This document shows positions 1 to 10,793 of a stretch of DNA of 64,000 bases, piece after piece. This DNA is from Arion vulgaris (Eukaryota > Mollusca > Gastropoda > Stylommatophora > Arionidae): assembly GCA_020796225.1 (NCBI GenBank), contig CM036754.1:20340867-20404866 (forward strand), in the 5' to 3' direction. Both the position numbers and the translations under genes were made by a program. The number at the start of each line of letters is the position of its first letter. Position 1 is the stretch's first letter. The notes under the pieces are model-generated. The model saw nothing but the letters and a program-made list of their open reading frames with translations, was not told the DNA's origin and made no database searches.

Positions 1-214
1 ATATGACTAATAATAATAGTAATAATAATAAAATAATATATGTATTATATGAAAAACGTAATCCTGACTAAAACGTTTAATTTTATTTAAATTGTGCTTA
101 CGAAAAAACATACTGTTATCCAGAAACACTGTCTTACCCTTGCAATTCTGATTAGCGTTAAAGTCGACGTAGGAAAATCCCAATCCTAATAGCCGTTCCA
201 TCGCAAGCGATGAT

Positions 215-600
215 GACAACAGTCTCAGACTTGTGCTGCTGCATCTCTCTGGTGTGTGCGGAGATGACTGTAGAGTCCAATCCCAGAACACAATCCCATA
301 CCACAGGTGGGGCATACATGATCAAGGTTAGACATGTGCATGTTGTGTGTTCTGTCTTTTCGCGCAGCTCGTTTTATTTGTGCCTCAACGACATGATGAT
401 TCTCAGCTATGCGGGTTCCTCTTGTGGTGTTACAGCGCCACATTTGGCGATCTTGCGCAATGGATTCCCAGCATGTGGTGTCTATATCGAAGCATTTCAG
501 AGACACTTTAAGAGTGTCTTTGAAGCGGTTTTTTGTGTGTCCACCAGCAGAACGTCTGCCCCCTTCAAGTTTGCCATACATCAACTGTGAAGGAAAATAG
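215..600 (-). pseudogene. LINE 3'-end fragment (C-terminal zinc-finger region)
   Basis: The minus strand is open over 584-225 and reads a pattern typical of the C-terminus of non-LTR retrotransposon polyproteins: GGRRSAGG, RFKDTLKVSLK, WESIAQDR, then a C2H2-like finger (CPTCGMGLCSGIGLYSHLRTH). No reverse transcriptase is present upstream, so this is a 5'-truncated copy. The same class of tail recurs at 59815-60080 and 63330-63610. Not a host gene. Confidence 0.8.
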
Positions 601-681
601 TGTGCTATTGATATATGGCACTCACGGACGTCGCATTGGACAGCGCTAATCTAACGTATCTCTCCCAATTATATCTGTGTC

Positions 682-847
682 AAGTGGCGGCTCGTGATCG
701 TTTTTGTTGGTGGGGCCAGACACAGATTTTCAGGAAAATCATGGCTTTGGGTTAGGTTATATTTTAATTTATTAAATAATAAATACACGTTACATATTAT
801 TTTTGGTGGGGCCCGGCCCTCTGGCCCTTAATGACGAGCCGCCACTG
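682..847. mobile_element. Short hAT-type MITE (166 bp)
   Basis: The ends are inverted: AAGTGGCGGCTCGTG on the left and CGAGCCGCCACTG on the right. Near-identical 8-bp flanks (TCTGTGTC at 674-681, TCTGTATC at 848-855) fit the 8-bp duplication of hAT elements. There is no coding capacity, so it is a non-autonomous copy. Confidence 0.75.
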
Positions 848-1292
848 TCTGTATCATTCTATTACCCTTTTAGTATTGTTTTTTTTTAGCGAATTGTCAA
901 GTCTCGTTATGTGTTCAAAATACAGTTTAAGATTGTAGGAAAAGTTGTTTACAGATTTGGTCATAACTTTGAAATTCTACTGCCGTCAGTTATGTACGAC
1001 TGTCCTGTATTTGGAAAGTCCAGCCAACTTTGGAATGTTTACTTGTGAAACTCGTCATCTCCCGACTTCGTGTCTTGTGTATTGAGAAAGGTACCTCTAA
1101 CATCACACAGAAAGCCTCGAACATCACTAACTGACACGTATGGTGAACTAGGCTAAGCATGTACTTGGTTCAGAAGATCTCAACATAAATACACCGATGT
1201 TATACATCTCGAACATTTCCTTGCGTCTAGTCAGATTTAAACACATATACGACCAGAAACAGATGCCAATCTCTTATAGTTTGTTATATAGA

Positions 1293-2200
1293 GTGTGATA
1301 ACTAGTTGATAACATCGAGTTTTGGCCATAATCACGTGCAGTTTAATAACTATTTAACATCTAGCCTGACCATAATCACATGAAAGACTAAATACTTATA
1401 TCTGGGCACATTTCAATCTTAAAATTTGGCATAAATAGTGTGATAACTAGTTGATAACATCGAGCCTAGGTATAATCTCGTGCAAGACTAAATACTTATA
1501 TCCGACCTGTTCGATATAAAGAGTGTGATAACTAGTTGATAACATCGAGCCTAGCTATAATCACGGGCAAGCGTAAACACTTATATCTGACCTGTTCGAT
1601 ATAAATAGTGTGATAACTAGTTGATAACATCGAGCCTAGCTATAATCACGTGCAAGCCTAAATACTTATATCCGACCCGGGACACATTTCAGCCGCTTAA
1701 ATTTGATATAAATAGTGTGATAACTAATTGATAACATCGAGCCTAGCTATAATCACGGGCAAGCGTAAACACTTATATCCGACCTGTTCGATATAAAGAG
1801 TGTGATAACTAGTTGATAACATCGAGCCTAGCTATAATCACGTGCAAGCCTAAATACTTATATCCGACCTGTTCGATATAAAGAGTGTGATAACTAGTTG
1901 ATAACATCGAGCCTAGCTATAATCACGTGCAAGCCTAAATACTTATATCCGACCTGTTCGATATAAAGAGTGTGATAACTAGTTGATAACATCGAGCCTA
2001 GCTATAATCACGTGCAAGCCTAAATACTTATATCCGACCCGGGACACATTTCAGCCGCTTAAATTTGATATAAATAGTGTGATAACTAATTGATAACATC
2101 GAGCCTAGCTATAATCACGTGCAAGCCGGAATACTTATATCCGACCCGGGACACATTTCAACCTCTTAACTTCGATATAAAGAGTGTGATAACGAGCTGT
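1293..2200 (+). repeat. Promoter-like tandem array, 85/107-bp monomers
   Basis: The monomer starts GTGTGATAACTAGTTGATAAC. Start positions 1293, 1438, 1523, 1608, 1715, 1800, 1885, 1970, 2077 and 2184 give spacings of 145, 85, 85, 107, 85, 85, 85, 107 and 107. The 107-bp form carries an extra 22 bp (GGGACACATTTCAGCCGC region). Most monomers contain CACGTG (some CACGGG) and GATATAAA, an E-box and a TATA-like motif. The array stops just before a short ORF at 2415. Confidence 0.9.
2176..2181 (+). promoter_or_regulatory. TATA-like box in last array monomer
   Basis: TATAAA in the final monomer lies about 235 bp upstream of the ATG at 2415. It could set a transcription start near 2205. No initiation evidence is available, so this is inference from motif and position. 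Confidence 0.35.
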
Positions 2201-2414
2201 TAACATCCGACGTTGTCGCCATATTCGCAACCGAAGTCCGAAAGTAGAGATCTGTGTCATTGACCCCGTGAAGTGTCCGATGTATTGAATTGTAAAACGA
2301 TGTATATCGAGGAGTATATGTAGGTCAACTAGCCCCTAAGTTCCGTGTCGAATAAGAAAATAATTTTGTACATTAAAAAATAGCAGAATACAAGGACAGA
2401 AACAATATTTCACA

Positions 2415-2585
2415 ATGGATACAGTATATAATTCTAGTGTGGATCAGTGGGATTCTTATTATAGTGACGATCCAGATTCATCTATGTATGTGTACATATT
2501 GGATGCTGATGACTGTACTGAGGACACAGAGTTGAACATATATGGGTATGACGACTATATTATGTTAAACCATAATTTTAGTTAA
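2415..2585 (+). CDS. 56-aa acidic, Tyr-rich ORF (unknown)
   Basis: The ORF opens at ATG 2415 (context cacaATGG) and stops at TAA 2583-2585. The 56-residue product has 12 Asp, 2 Glu and 8 Tyr and no Lys or Arg, so it is strongly acidic. No domain is recognised. A second ATG begins at the base after the stop (2586) and runs ATG-TCA-G into a strong donor GTAAGA. A pyrimidine-rich TTTTCTAG at 2628-2635 could close a 43-base intron, and AATAAA follows at 2642. With the monomer array upstream this looks like a compact transcription unit, perhaps part of a retroelement or a young gene. Length alone is not proof of coding. Confidence 0.35.
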   Translation: MDTVYNSSVDQWDSYYSDDPDSSMYVYILDADDCTEDTELNIYGYDDYIMLNHNFS

Positions 2586-2641
2586 ATGTCAGGTAAGAAA
2601 ATATATGTGTGTATTGTTAACAATTTGTTTTCTAGGAAAGA

Positions 2642-2647
2642 AATAAA
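2642..2647 (+). promoter_or_regulatory. AATAAA poly(A) signal candidate
   Basis: AATAAA lies 57 bp after the stop of the acidic ORF and just after a possible mini-intron (2593-2635). It would end the putative small transcript before the (TA) tract at 2654. Confidence 0.3.
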
Positions 2648-2669
2648 GGCGCACTATATATATATATAT

Positions 2670-2910
2670 CTCGCGATCACCGCTTAGAGTGGCTTAGACT
2701 GATGTACCAGATTTCCCCATAAATTGTCTCAGTCATGTGGAAATCTGATTCATGCAGCCTTAGCATGGGTGTGTTTCGTCACATCTTAGCGCCATTTGGA
2801 GCTCTGGTGCTTATCCTTCGGCGATATGTCCGATTTTAGCCAGCGTTTACTGGGTTCGCTCTCCGTCAGCCTTGGGCTGTCCCTAGCTGACCTGCAAGGC
2901 AGCAGGTTGC
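2670..2910. repeat. Dispersed repeat, pair with 62745-62968
   Basis: It starts at CTCGCGATCACC and ends at CAAGGCAGCAGGTTG. The same sequence in the same orientation occurs at 62745-62968 with about 85-90% identity by eye. Family unknown; probably a non-coding part of a retroelement. Confidence 0.7.
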
Positions 2911-3094
2911 TATTTTCTGTTAGGATAGCTACCCATAGACAACCATTCCTCCCGGGTTGTTGATCGTCATCTGCCCAGGTTACCAGTCTTTTTTGGACTA
3001 CTTGGTTTGCCTGGTTGTGTGTACGGTTTGTTCCTCTAGACTTTGATTGTCCTCAATCAGACTACAAGGCAGTAGTAGTTCTGTGTGAGGGGAG

Positions 3095-3115
3095 ATCTAT
3101 CTATCTATCTATCTA
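3095..3115. repeat. (ATCT)n microsatellite
   Basis: Five to six ATCT units. Confidence 0.9.
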
Positions 3116-3146
3116 ACTGTTTGCCTATCTATCTACATATTCGGTT

Positions 3147-3545
3147 TGACACATACGGCTTCCACAAGAGATTTCCTTTGTTGCCGACACTCTGCCGCCA
3201 ATTATTTCCAGGACCGTTCGGTATATTTTCTCAGTATGATGCAAGTCTTCGAAATGTCGCCCCTTAAATATTTTTTCTTTAAAATAACCTTCATTTGGGA
3301 TTTTTAATTTTACTGCTTATGCCCGCCCCCTTTTTTACTCTCTGTGTTTCCCACTTCAGGCCACAATCTTTCAACTCTTTTTCCACCGTTATTCTCCGTG
3401 TATCCTTTGTACGATCAGAGATTCTTTCCCTATCCACTGTCCATTGGAGAGGAGAGCTTTCCTAGCTAATGCCCCATCTGACATAATTATTCTTCAACAT
3501 TTGTTTTGTAACGTCTCCAACGTGTGACACATATTTTAGTGTTTT
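3147..3545 (-). pseudogene. LINE 3' fragment with a second LINE tail inside
   Basis: Outer parts (3147-3200 and 3340-3545) are minus-strand copies of the LINE C-terminal region also seen at 38820-39040 (GHPKETW-like and WRSLVEALC-like patterns). The middle (about 3205-3340) is in + orientation and matches the 3' end seen in reverse at 55531-55600 (CAGTATGATGCAA, TTCGAAATG, AAAATAACCTTC). One LINE tail therefore interrupts another. The boundaries are approximate. Confidence 0.6.
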
Positions 3546-3654
3546 ATAATCGTGATTGCTATGCTCAACAGCAAGAAATTGCATGAAGGATGTGATCATT
3601 TGTTATATAACGGTGCAGGTAAACTCTAGCATCACCTGTAAGTAAGCTCTGTCT

Positions 3655-3695
3655 GACCAGAGCCAACTATAAACTTATAATAGTTGGCTGTGGTC
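3655..3695. repeat. Short inverted repeat (hairpin)
   Basis: GACCAGAGCCAACTAT at 3655-3670 pairs with ATAGTTGGCTGTGGTC at 3680-3695 with one mismatch and a 9-base loop. The left-arm sequence recurs at about 9150. Role unknown. Confidence 0.7.
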
Positions 3696-3945
3696 TGATC
3701 CTGTGATCATGGACTTCTAAACAGTACACAATCAGTAACAGTCGATATAGATCAGTATTAATGAGCTAGATTTGCGAAAAAATGTAGAAGTTTAGACTTC
3801 GGTACACTTTATTCTCCAGCCACCCAGCTGAATATGGATACCTGAGCTTTTTAAGTTGGAGGAAATTAGGAATCGTCGTCGGAGTTAACTGACTCCGTAA
3901 TTGTTTGTATCCGTTGTTTCGTATCCGTTGCTTTATAGTCAGAGC

Positions 3946-4200
3946 CGCCCGTGTGGTACCGGGGCCCGTAAGGAAGCAAAGAATAGTACCACTGCAACCT
4001 ACAAGGCATGACGTAAGAGGCGACTTTTGTAGGACCTAGAGAAGCTACCTAGTAAATAAAAAGCATCGTAGAAATCGGATGTGCTGTCCTACTTGTAGAC
4101 GCATAATTGGCACAACGTACATTCGCTCTTAGGCTCAGATCACATACAAATCACACAGAGTGGTTAACAAGGGGTCGATGTGGAGCGTTCGAGGAAGAAG
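3946..4200 (+). mobile_element. SINE family A, full copy
   Basis: The consensus begins CGCCCGTGTGGTGCCGGGG, has a core with GTCGTAAGAGGCGACT and GAAATCGGATGTGCTGG, and ends GGAGCGTTCGAAGAAGAAG. This copy shows all parts over about 255 bp. The start resembles a tRNA box A region; no intact tRNA gene is present. Confidence 0.85.
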
Positions 4201-4220
4201 ATAGTCAGAGCATGGCTGTG

Positions 4221-4275
4221 TCTTGTTTTTGTACTTTGTAAAACTACAGTACATAGTTTTACTGCAGTCTTTTAT
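4221..4275 (-). repeat. TGTAGTTTTAC dispersed repeat, copy 1
   Basis: CTTTGTAAAACTACAGTAC followed by ATAGTTTTACTGCAGTC. It is the compact, reverse form of a repeat found at 30941, 39774, 40392, 43474 and 52962. The two ends contain GTAAAACTA and TAGTTTTAC and can pair. Confidence 0.7.
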
Positions 4276-4511
4276 TGTATCGATAATAATTTCTGTTGCG
4301 CAACTTGACTAATTACTATTTGCTGATGTGTTTTTTTGGTTTTGTTTTTGGATACCAGTGTCGTTTCTCAGTTTTCTCATCCATACGAGTGATACATATA
4401 AGCATGTTTGTGGCAAGTATAACTGAAATATTCATAAGATAGAAAAGGACACACTGACATGGTTACTCTTCTTATGATGTGAACAACTTCTGCTATGCAA
4501 CTACTCCAGTA

Positions 4512-4745
4512 CACGTGTCATGAACAGGGCGGTGCGCTTGAAGTCTTCACAGGTTCCCCATAGTTTGTTCTGATGGATTGTTTCTGTTGGCCAGACTTCT
4601 ATTCTCAGGCTGGGGCAGGATGTGCTTTGGGGATTGCTTTGGTGCTCCACAGGTGCAGGTAGCTGAGACCCATTCTGTGGAGGTGTGCTGTGAGACCGCT
4701 GTCCCGTTCTAAGTCTGAAGACATGTCCGCGCTTTTTTGTGCTAT
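4512..4745 (-). pseudogene. LINE C-terminal fragment
   Basis: The minus strand reads VFRLRTGQ, then VWPTETIHQNKLWGT and LFMTRV. These match the pattern found after the RNase H part of many non-LTR polyproteins (RLRTGH, then WP-KLYG-AAF). There is no upstream RT, so it is truncated. Confidence 0.7.
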
Positions 4746-5078
4746 GTATTTACTGACATAGTTATAAATGAATGCACGTAGTCAGTTATAAATGATGCCG
4801 CCACCATTACAAGTATCCATGTTATATATGGATGCATGTGACTATCCCTAGACATCCCTATCATGGAGACATCCCTAACATAACAGTGCTATATTGTATC
4901 ATTGCTAGCTGGTTGTGTTTTAAAATACGTTTGTCTGCAGGGCTAGGAAATAGGTGCCATAAGAAATAAATGTTTGTTATTCAAATCATTTGTTTAGTAA
5001 TTACTATTTTTGGAAGCCCCTAAAACGTGTTTACTATCTATTTATTGATCATATTCATTGGCTCCGGTGTTTACTTTC

Positions 5079-5321
5079 GAAAATCATGGCATATCCTTTT
5101 ACAGGGCGTAGCCATCAACCACAGTAAACGAGTCGTTGATTATCTAGACACCACTTATACGTTCATTAGTTTGCCATTGCTTTCGGAAAGATGAGGTCTA
5201 TTTTTACCATTCGTAAAAATCCAAGGGAATTAATTTGCTTCAAAACTTGCCCACCATGGAGTTTGAACCAGGTACTCTTGGGTTGTGACCGAGCTCACTA
5301 CCGCTTAAGCTACAGACGCTC
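5079..5321 (-). mobile_element. SINE family D (tRNA-derived)
   Basis: In reverse orientation it carries box A-like TAGCGGTAGTGAGC, box B-like GGTTCAAACTCC, and a body ending CCTGTAAAGGATATGCCATG. The ATG at 5191 lies inside this SINE. Confidence 0.85.
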
Positions 5322-5429
5322 ACGCAGAAGTTCTTACTTTGGAGTTCTTAAACCCTTATTCTCCTCTTTCTCTATATGTTATCACTTGGAGGTGATGTGA
5401 TCGGCTATCACCTCGCTACTTCCTCTTAA

Positions 5430-5555
5430 CCACACTCGACGAACTAAGTACCCAATTATAGATTGGTCGACTGAAGTGTGCCGAAACCGGGAAACGATCT
5501 CCCATCTCTTTCCACCGGCAAGCTTTCTAACCACTTGACTGCACCAGCTCCCTTT
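5430..5555 (-). mobile_element. tRNA-like SINE fragment (family I)
   Basis: The reverse strand has GTCAAGTGGTTAGAAAGC, resembling box A, and GATCGTTTCCCGG, resembling a degenerate box B. It is seen only once here, so the family assignment is tentative. Confidence 0.45.
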
Positions 5556-5877
5556 ATGAACTTACGGGACATGCGCCTGCTGGGTCAGCACTAACTGTGT
5601 GTAATTATGGAGGGCGTATTTCCGTTCATATACGTGCTGTTAATAGCAGGTCTCAATCTTCAACATTTAGCTTACCACCGACAACAATAAATAGGTTATC
5701 ATTACATCTCGAGTGATATATCAAGTACCGTCTACACTTATATAGCAGGGATGAAAGAACTCCGCTGGTGAGATGAATTTATATACTGGTCGTCGGCAGG
5801 TGACCAACAATATTTTTGACCACCATAAATTAAAAACACAATAAACACGTTATTGCATCGTTTTATTTCTTCTCCTG

Positions 5878-7423
5878 CTTCGAACGCTCCATATCGACCA
5901 CTTGTTAACCACTATGTGTGATTTGTATGTGATCTGAGTACGCTGTGCCAGTTATGCGCCTACAAGTAGGCCAGTCCATCCGATTTCTGTGATGCTTTTT
6001 ATTTACTAGGGTAGCTTTCCTAGGTCTTACATCAATCGCCTCTCCTGACATGCCTTGTAGGTCACAGTGGTACCACTGGCGTAGCTAGAGTAAACGTCAC
6101 CCGGGGCGGTCCGTTCAAATGTCACCCCAGTGACCCCACACGACCCTATGCTGAATGGTTAGGTGTAGCTAAATTTTCATACATACTCTACCTCTAGGCT
6201 CTACTTTACTCTACTGACCGGTACGTTACTGCTTACATGTATGATCCAAGACAAAATCCGAATCCAATACCACAAAACAAATAGTTCAAATCCAAAGATT
6301 TTTAAAATGCAACTGTTCACTTTCAGAACATCTAAATGCAAAACACGGCAATGCACAGACCAAAAGAATGTCCTTCGACACTATAGTCCTAGAAGGAATG
6401 TCTTCTTGTTTTCATTGTGGCAAACAGGTCAATGACATCGTCAAAATCTATTTGTCTTGTAAGCTCGTGTTCAATGGACAGATCCGACAATCTCGACTGG
6501 CTCATGGTTGACCGGAGGTAATTTTTTATGTTTCATTTTGGAGAAACTTCTTTCACACGATGCCACAGAAACACATATTGTCAGAAAGAATCTTAGAGTC
6601 AGCGTAAGATATGGCAATGATTCAACAAAGTCCCACTTGATGATAAACCGTAGGAATTGCAGTACAGTCCAGTGCTTGGCTTCCTCCAAGTTTATTTCGG
6701 CTGCTTGTAGGTGTCGCCTTAAACGTGGTATTTCTAGACAAAGGTCTTCTTCAAACAGCTCATCATACACAGTTGTGAGCGTATTTCTAGACAAAGGTCT
6801 TCTTCAGACACCTCATCATACACAGTTGTGAGCGTATTTCTAGACAAAGGTCTTCTTCAGACAGCTCATCATACACGGCTGTGAGCTTGGTAACAGACAA
6901 CTGTATTTCTTCGTCGTTGGCACAAATAATATGGTCTGGCTGAACGGCAGAAAAAGTCAGCAAAATGTCATTCACTGCCTTTCCTCTCGTATCTAACTCC
7001 ATATGAAAACGGTCCAGACACTCTAACATTGCTCTCTTGGTCTCCTGCTGCAATGACAATCCAGCATCTCTTGCCTCCTCTCCTGGTAATCTTCTCTTTC
7101 TTATGATTCTCTTCTCTGTAGGGATATCAAGTTCTTCACATTTCGCAAGTGGCTGCTTCGACGGTTATATTTTCAACGGTTTATAGATTCAAATTCGAAA
7201 TATGTGACGTCATAACGGTCACATTTCCTGTGTTGGTTGGGTTTTTATCACAATTCTATTTTCAGACTATTTTCGCACCTTAGCCTGGCTGAAAAATTTT
7301 GTTGGAGGTGACATAGTGTCACCCTCCATATGCTGTCACCCGGGGCGGTTCGCCCCCCCTTAGCTACGCCACTGAGTGGTACTACTCTTTGCTTCCAGTG
7401 AGGGCCCCAGCACCACATGGGCG
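5878..7423 (-). mobile_element. SINE family A interrupted by a hAT element
   Basis: The 3' part (5878-6073) and the 5' part (7383-7423) are one minus-strand SINE A. The break carries the 8-bp duplication AGTGGTAC at 6066-6073 and 7375-7382. The SINE is therefore older than the hAT insertion. Confidence 0.9.
6074..7374 (-). mobile_element. hAT transposon, 1301 bp, decayed transposase
   Basis: The terminal inverted repeats read CACTGGCGTAGCTA on the left and TAGCTACGCCACTG on the right, bounded by the 8-bp TSD AGTGGTAC. On the minus strand, 7059 to about 6787 and 6794 to 6471 encode the end of a hAT transposase: RFHMELDTRG, then a dimerisation region with LTICVSVASCERSFSKMK. The stretch encoding VYDELFEEDLCLEI is present three times as a 53-bp tandem repeat (starts 6728, 6781, 6834). 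Since 53 is not a multiple of three, this breaks the frame. Most of the N-terminal and catalytic part is missing, so the copy cannot be autonomous. Confidence 0.92.
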
Positions 7424-7427
7424 AGCA

Positions 7428-7632
7428 GAGGATTGACTTCATTGCACCGGGTTTTCCCATATGGCTTGATCTCTGTCTGTAGAAATGCCAAAAGTGTTGC
7501 ATAAAGCATGGAATCCATAGCTCTTGCAACAATTCTAAGGTTCTCATAAAAAATTGCACATGTGACTTGGTCCAGATGCGAACTCACAACCTTCAGAACG
7601 ACAGACAAATGATTTAACCACTTTGCCATAGA
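7428..7632 (-). mobile_element. SINE family C (tRNA-derived)
   Basis: The reverse strand has a tRNA-like head (TCTCTATGGCAAAGTGGTTAA, box B region near 7580) and the family tail ending GGTGCAATGAAGTCAATC. It abuts the SINE A 5' end at 7423. Confidence 0.85.
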
Positions 7633-8019
7633 GACCCAGAGATGAAATATTGTAAATGTGAACGGCGAATTTGTAGAAAAAGACACATTGTGCTCATTCT
7701 CAAATATTGTAATCTCAAAATAACAAAGAACATGTACATCATCTAGAATAGTTTGTTGACTGGTTAAGAAACTGGGACAGAATGATTGTATACAAAGAAA
7801 AATTGATCAAGGAATCACACAGTGCTCTACTTGCATTCAGTGACCAGAATAAAATGTCTCTATATATAAAGAAAACTGAAAGGTTACTTATCACTGAGCA
7901 TGTAATCACACGTTCTTATCTGTAACCTTTCCGAGTTTCTCAGCAAAGATTATGGTGAGAAAGTTGTTGACATTATTAAGTTTTCTTTCATATAAATATC
8001 AATGACTGGGAATTTCTGT

Positions 8020-8185
8020 ACACCATGCCATAGCCACACTGTACACAATGCCATAGCCACACTGTACACAATGCTATCACTAAACTATAACTACACCATG
8101 CCATAGCCTCACTGTACACCATGCCATAGCCTCACTGTACACAATGCTATCACTAAACTATAACTACACCATCCCATGCTATCAT
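8020..8185. repeat. Irregular tandem repeat, CCATGCCATAGCC units
   Basis: ACACCATGCCATAGCC, CACTGTACACAATG and CTATCACTAAACTATAAC alternate in a nested pattern of two larger repeats. Confidence 0.85.
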
Positions 8186-8304
8186 TGTGCTATGTTCATT
8201 TAGAATATATATATCCACAACAGTGGTCGTAAAAGTAGATAAATAGATGGTAAATTTCTAGCAGATTAAAAAGGGAGTTGGACTAGGATGTGTCTTTTTC
8301 TTCA

Positions 8305-8430
8305 TCTTTCACCCCTAGGGAGGCATAGGTCTGCAACCAAGGTCTTCCAAGCCCTCATATCCAAGACCATCTTTTCCAGATCTCTCCACTCTCTCCCCAT
8401 TTTCTTGTATTCCGTCTCCAACTTCCTCTT
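8305..8430 (-). pseudogene. LINE/SINE 3'-tail fragment
   Basis: The reverse strand reads GAAGTTGGAGACGGAAT, then CTTGGAAGACCTTGGTTGC and a GAAGAAA end. It is the same tail that is joined to a SINE B head at 48763-49062. It retains the LINE C-terminal amino-acid pattern only in part. Confidence 0.65.
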
Positions 8431-9245
8431 TCAGGTGTGACAAGTGTGTGTGTATTATTGCATTATCTGTCCTCTCTGTACAAACGAGAACAGATAAACA
8501 AATGCAATCTCCGGAGTAACAGCTGGTGGGCATAATATAAATAACTAAAGCTATACTGATGACAGTCTTGATTGCATAAAATGAAATAGATCTCAAGAAC
8601 TAGTTAGATGGTCGTGACAGAAAATAACAAAGACCTATGTCTGAATAGCAAAATAAAGATAGAAGTTATAGTAACTTTAACAAAGCAAATTCTATATAAT
8701 TCAATGGAGTAATGAAGAGCAGGAAGGCAGAAGAATACCCAGTGAAGAATAATACAGGAGGAAACCATTGTCATAATAGAGATAAAGCTCGGGAATACAA
8801 TTTGTAGGAATGTAACAACATTAACAGGGACATGTTTCCTAGAGAACTCAAATGTTAATTTTATTGATTGAGGATGGCATCAGGTTAGGTTCAAGAGACA
8901 ATGGATGTAGCATGAATAAGAGGGATTTGTATATGTTGCTGTTTTCTCCATGTACAAATATCAAGCTGACAGGGTCAGCATTTAGCTGGATCTGTTTCTG
9001 ACAAGAAGCTCTTCCTCCCAGTTTGATGTATTCATGTCTAACACTTTCAAATGTCTTTTGTAGAGACTTCCCTGTTCTGATGGTAGGGCAGCCCTATAGT
9101 TATCTTGTTGTACACTAGCTCTATGTACACAATATTCTTATGGATTCAACCAGAGCCAACTATAAACTACTGGGCCTTCGGGCTCAGGTGAGAATTGTGG
9201 GAAATCAGACCCCAACTACACCACATGACCTCGCATTCCAGTATT

Positions 9246-9319
9246 GGTGTATATAGACGAATTCATTTTAAAATCAACACAAGGTGTATATAGACGAATT
9301 CATTTTAAAATCAACACAA
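9246..9319. repeat. 37-bp tandem duplication
   Basis: Two identical units, GGTGTATATAGACGAATTC followed by ATTTTAAAATCAACACAA. Confidence 0.95.
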
Positions 9320-9581
9320 AATGCTAACTTGAAGTCATATGCAACAAGTTAAGTTTAACAATAAGGAATATCAATATTATAAATATTTTTCACCAATAAA
9401 TAACCATAGACTCACCGAATTGAGTAAAATTGCAAAAAGCGTGCAGTGTTCTATCAAACATATGTAATTTCCAGATCCTTTTTCTTATCTAGGTCAGGGT
9501 TTACCTGGCCAGTTGTCTGGCCTGTGCTAGAGCCTGGCTGTGATTCAACTGTCCTCTATCCGTTCTAAGGTTCTGAAGCTG

Positions 9582-9812
9582 AAGAATTGACTTCATTGTA
9601 CCAGGTTTTGCCCTATATACCTCAGCCCCTCTCCACAGAAGTGCCACGCCACCTACTGATAGTATTGTACAAAACACGAACTCTGTAGCTCCTGCAACAA
9701 TTCTAGGGGTCTCTGAAAAAAATTGACTAGTGAACAGAACGACAAAACCCAGATTTGAACCCATGGCCTTTGTAACGCAAGGCAAAAAGCTTAACTCCTT
9801 AACTACAGAGAT
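9582..9812 (-). mobile_element. SINE family C
   Basis: Minus-strand copy with all parts, from the GAAGTCAATTC end at 9582 to the tRNA-like head near 9812. The box B region reads GGTTCAAATCTGG. Confidence 0.85.
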
Positions 9813-9959
9813 CCTCTATCCAGCACAAGGTACCCATCAATCTTTTGTATGTAGTGTTGATGGAGTAAAGTCCAGCATGTTCAACACCTTGTTGTTAGTC
9901 ACTCCAGAAAATCTTGACCCTGTGCTTGTGACAATACAGGAGAAGCAATACTTTCCAAA

Positions 9960-10500
9960 GACTACTTCTGCTGGTAATAATGTTCATTATAATCCTAAAA
10001 AATTCTGCTATGAATTGTCAAAGCAACATCAGCTTTTAAAAGTCTAAATAAAATATGGAATTGCAAGTTATATAGCTTTAAAACTAAATTATAAATTTTT
10101 AATTCAAATGTTGTATCAACCCTAACATATGCCAGTGAGAGTTGGAAAAGGAGTCAAGATATAGAAAGTAAGTTGAATGCATTTTAAAATTGTCTGCAAA
10201 AAATAATGAACATACAATGGAACATACAATGGAACAAATGTAGAAGTGATGAAATCAGAGAAATGTCTTGTCAACCACTAGTAACAACTGTTATAAAAAG
10301 GAGAAGATGGAGATATGCTGGCATACTTTGAAAATAAATAATCGAAGAATACTAAAGCAGGCATTGAAGGGAAGGCAAATGGGTTCAAGAAAGACAGGAC
10401 GCCCTAGGAAAACCCTGAAATGAACTTTGCTGAGAGGGAAGAAATAGATTCAATTTCATGGAAGAGATTGAGCGAGCTGTCCGGAACAGAGCGATATGAA
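9960..10500 (+). pseudogene. LINE fragment (end of RT to C-terminus)
   Basis: Frames broken by stops give QLLKV, FNSNVVST, YASESWK, then KQALKGRQMGSRKTGRPRK and MEEIERAV. This is the RT-thumb to C-terminal pattern of a non-LTR element. A longer paralogue lies at 15700-16470. It sits directly upstream of the first recognised ena exon. Confidence 0.75.
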
Positions 10501-10627
10501 GAAATTATTTGCATGCCCTATGTAACCTGTAACTGTACAAGAGGACTATATATATATATATTATAGTATTAGAGACATGTTAAAGATGTAAATACTGAAA
10601 TATTTTGGTCTCTTTTCTTTTATTTAG

Positions 10628-10793
10628 TGAGGTAGCCATAATCTCAGCACGGGCCTCAGTGATGATCTATGATGACCCCAACAAAAAGTGGGTGCCCAGT
10701 GGGGCTAGTCAAGGTATTGCCAAAGTGCAGATATACCAACACATGGCCAACAACACTTTCAGAGTGGTAGGCAGGAAGGTACAGGATCATGAG
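10628..10793 (+). CDS. ena: ena exon A: first half of EVH1 domain
   Basis: The acceptor TTTCTTTTATTTAG precedes the exon and the donor GTAAGC follows. It begins with the last base of a codon and reads SEVAIISARASVMIYDDP, KKWVPSG, IYQHMANNTFRVVGRK and VQDHE. EVH1 domains bind FPPPP peptides through an aromatic triad. The Tyr of MIYDD and the Trp of KKW are two of its members and are both intact. The alignment of S-E-V with Drosophila T-E-Q and vertebrate S-E-Q puts the start codon immediately upstream, in an unseen exon ending ATG plus two bases. It ends in phase 0. Confidence 0.95.

Noticed and set aside
2586..2597. ATGTCAG|GTAAGA as ena start exon
   Set aside because: It ends in phase 1. 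Joined to the exon at 10628 it gives ATG-TCA-GTG-AGG-TAG, a stop, so it cannot be the ena start as written.
5191..5200. ATGAG|GTCTAT as ena start exon
   Set aside because: The phase would fit, but the donor is weak and the site is inside a reverse SINE D.
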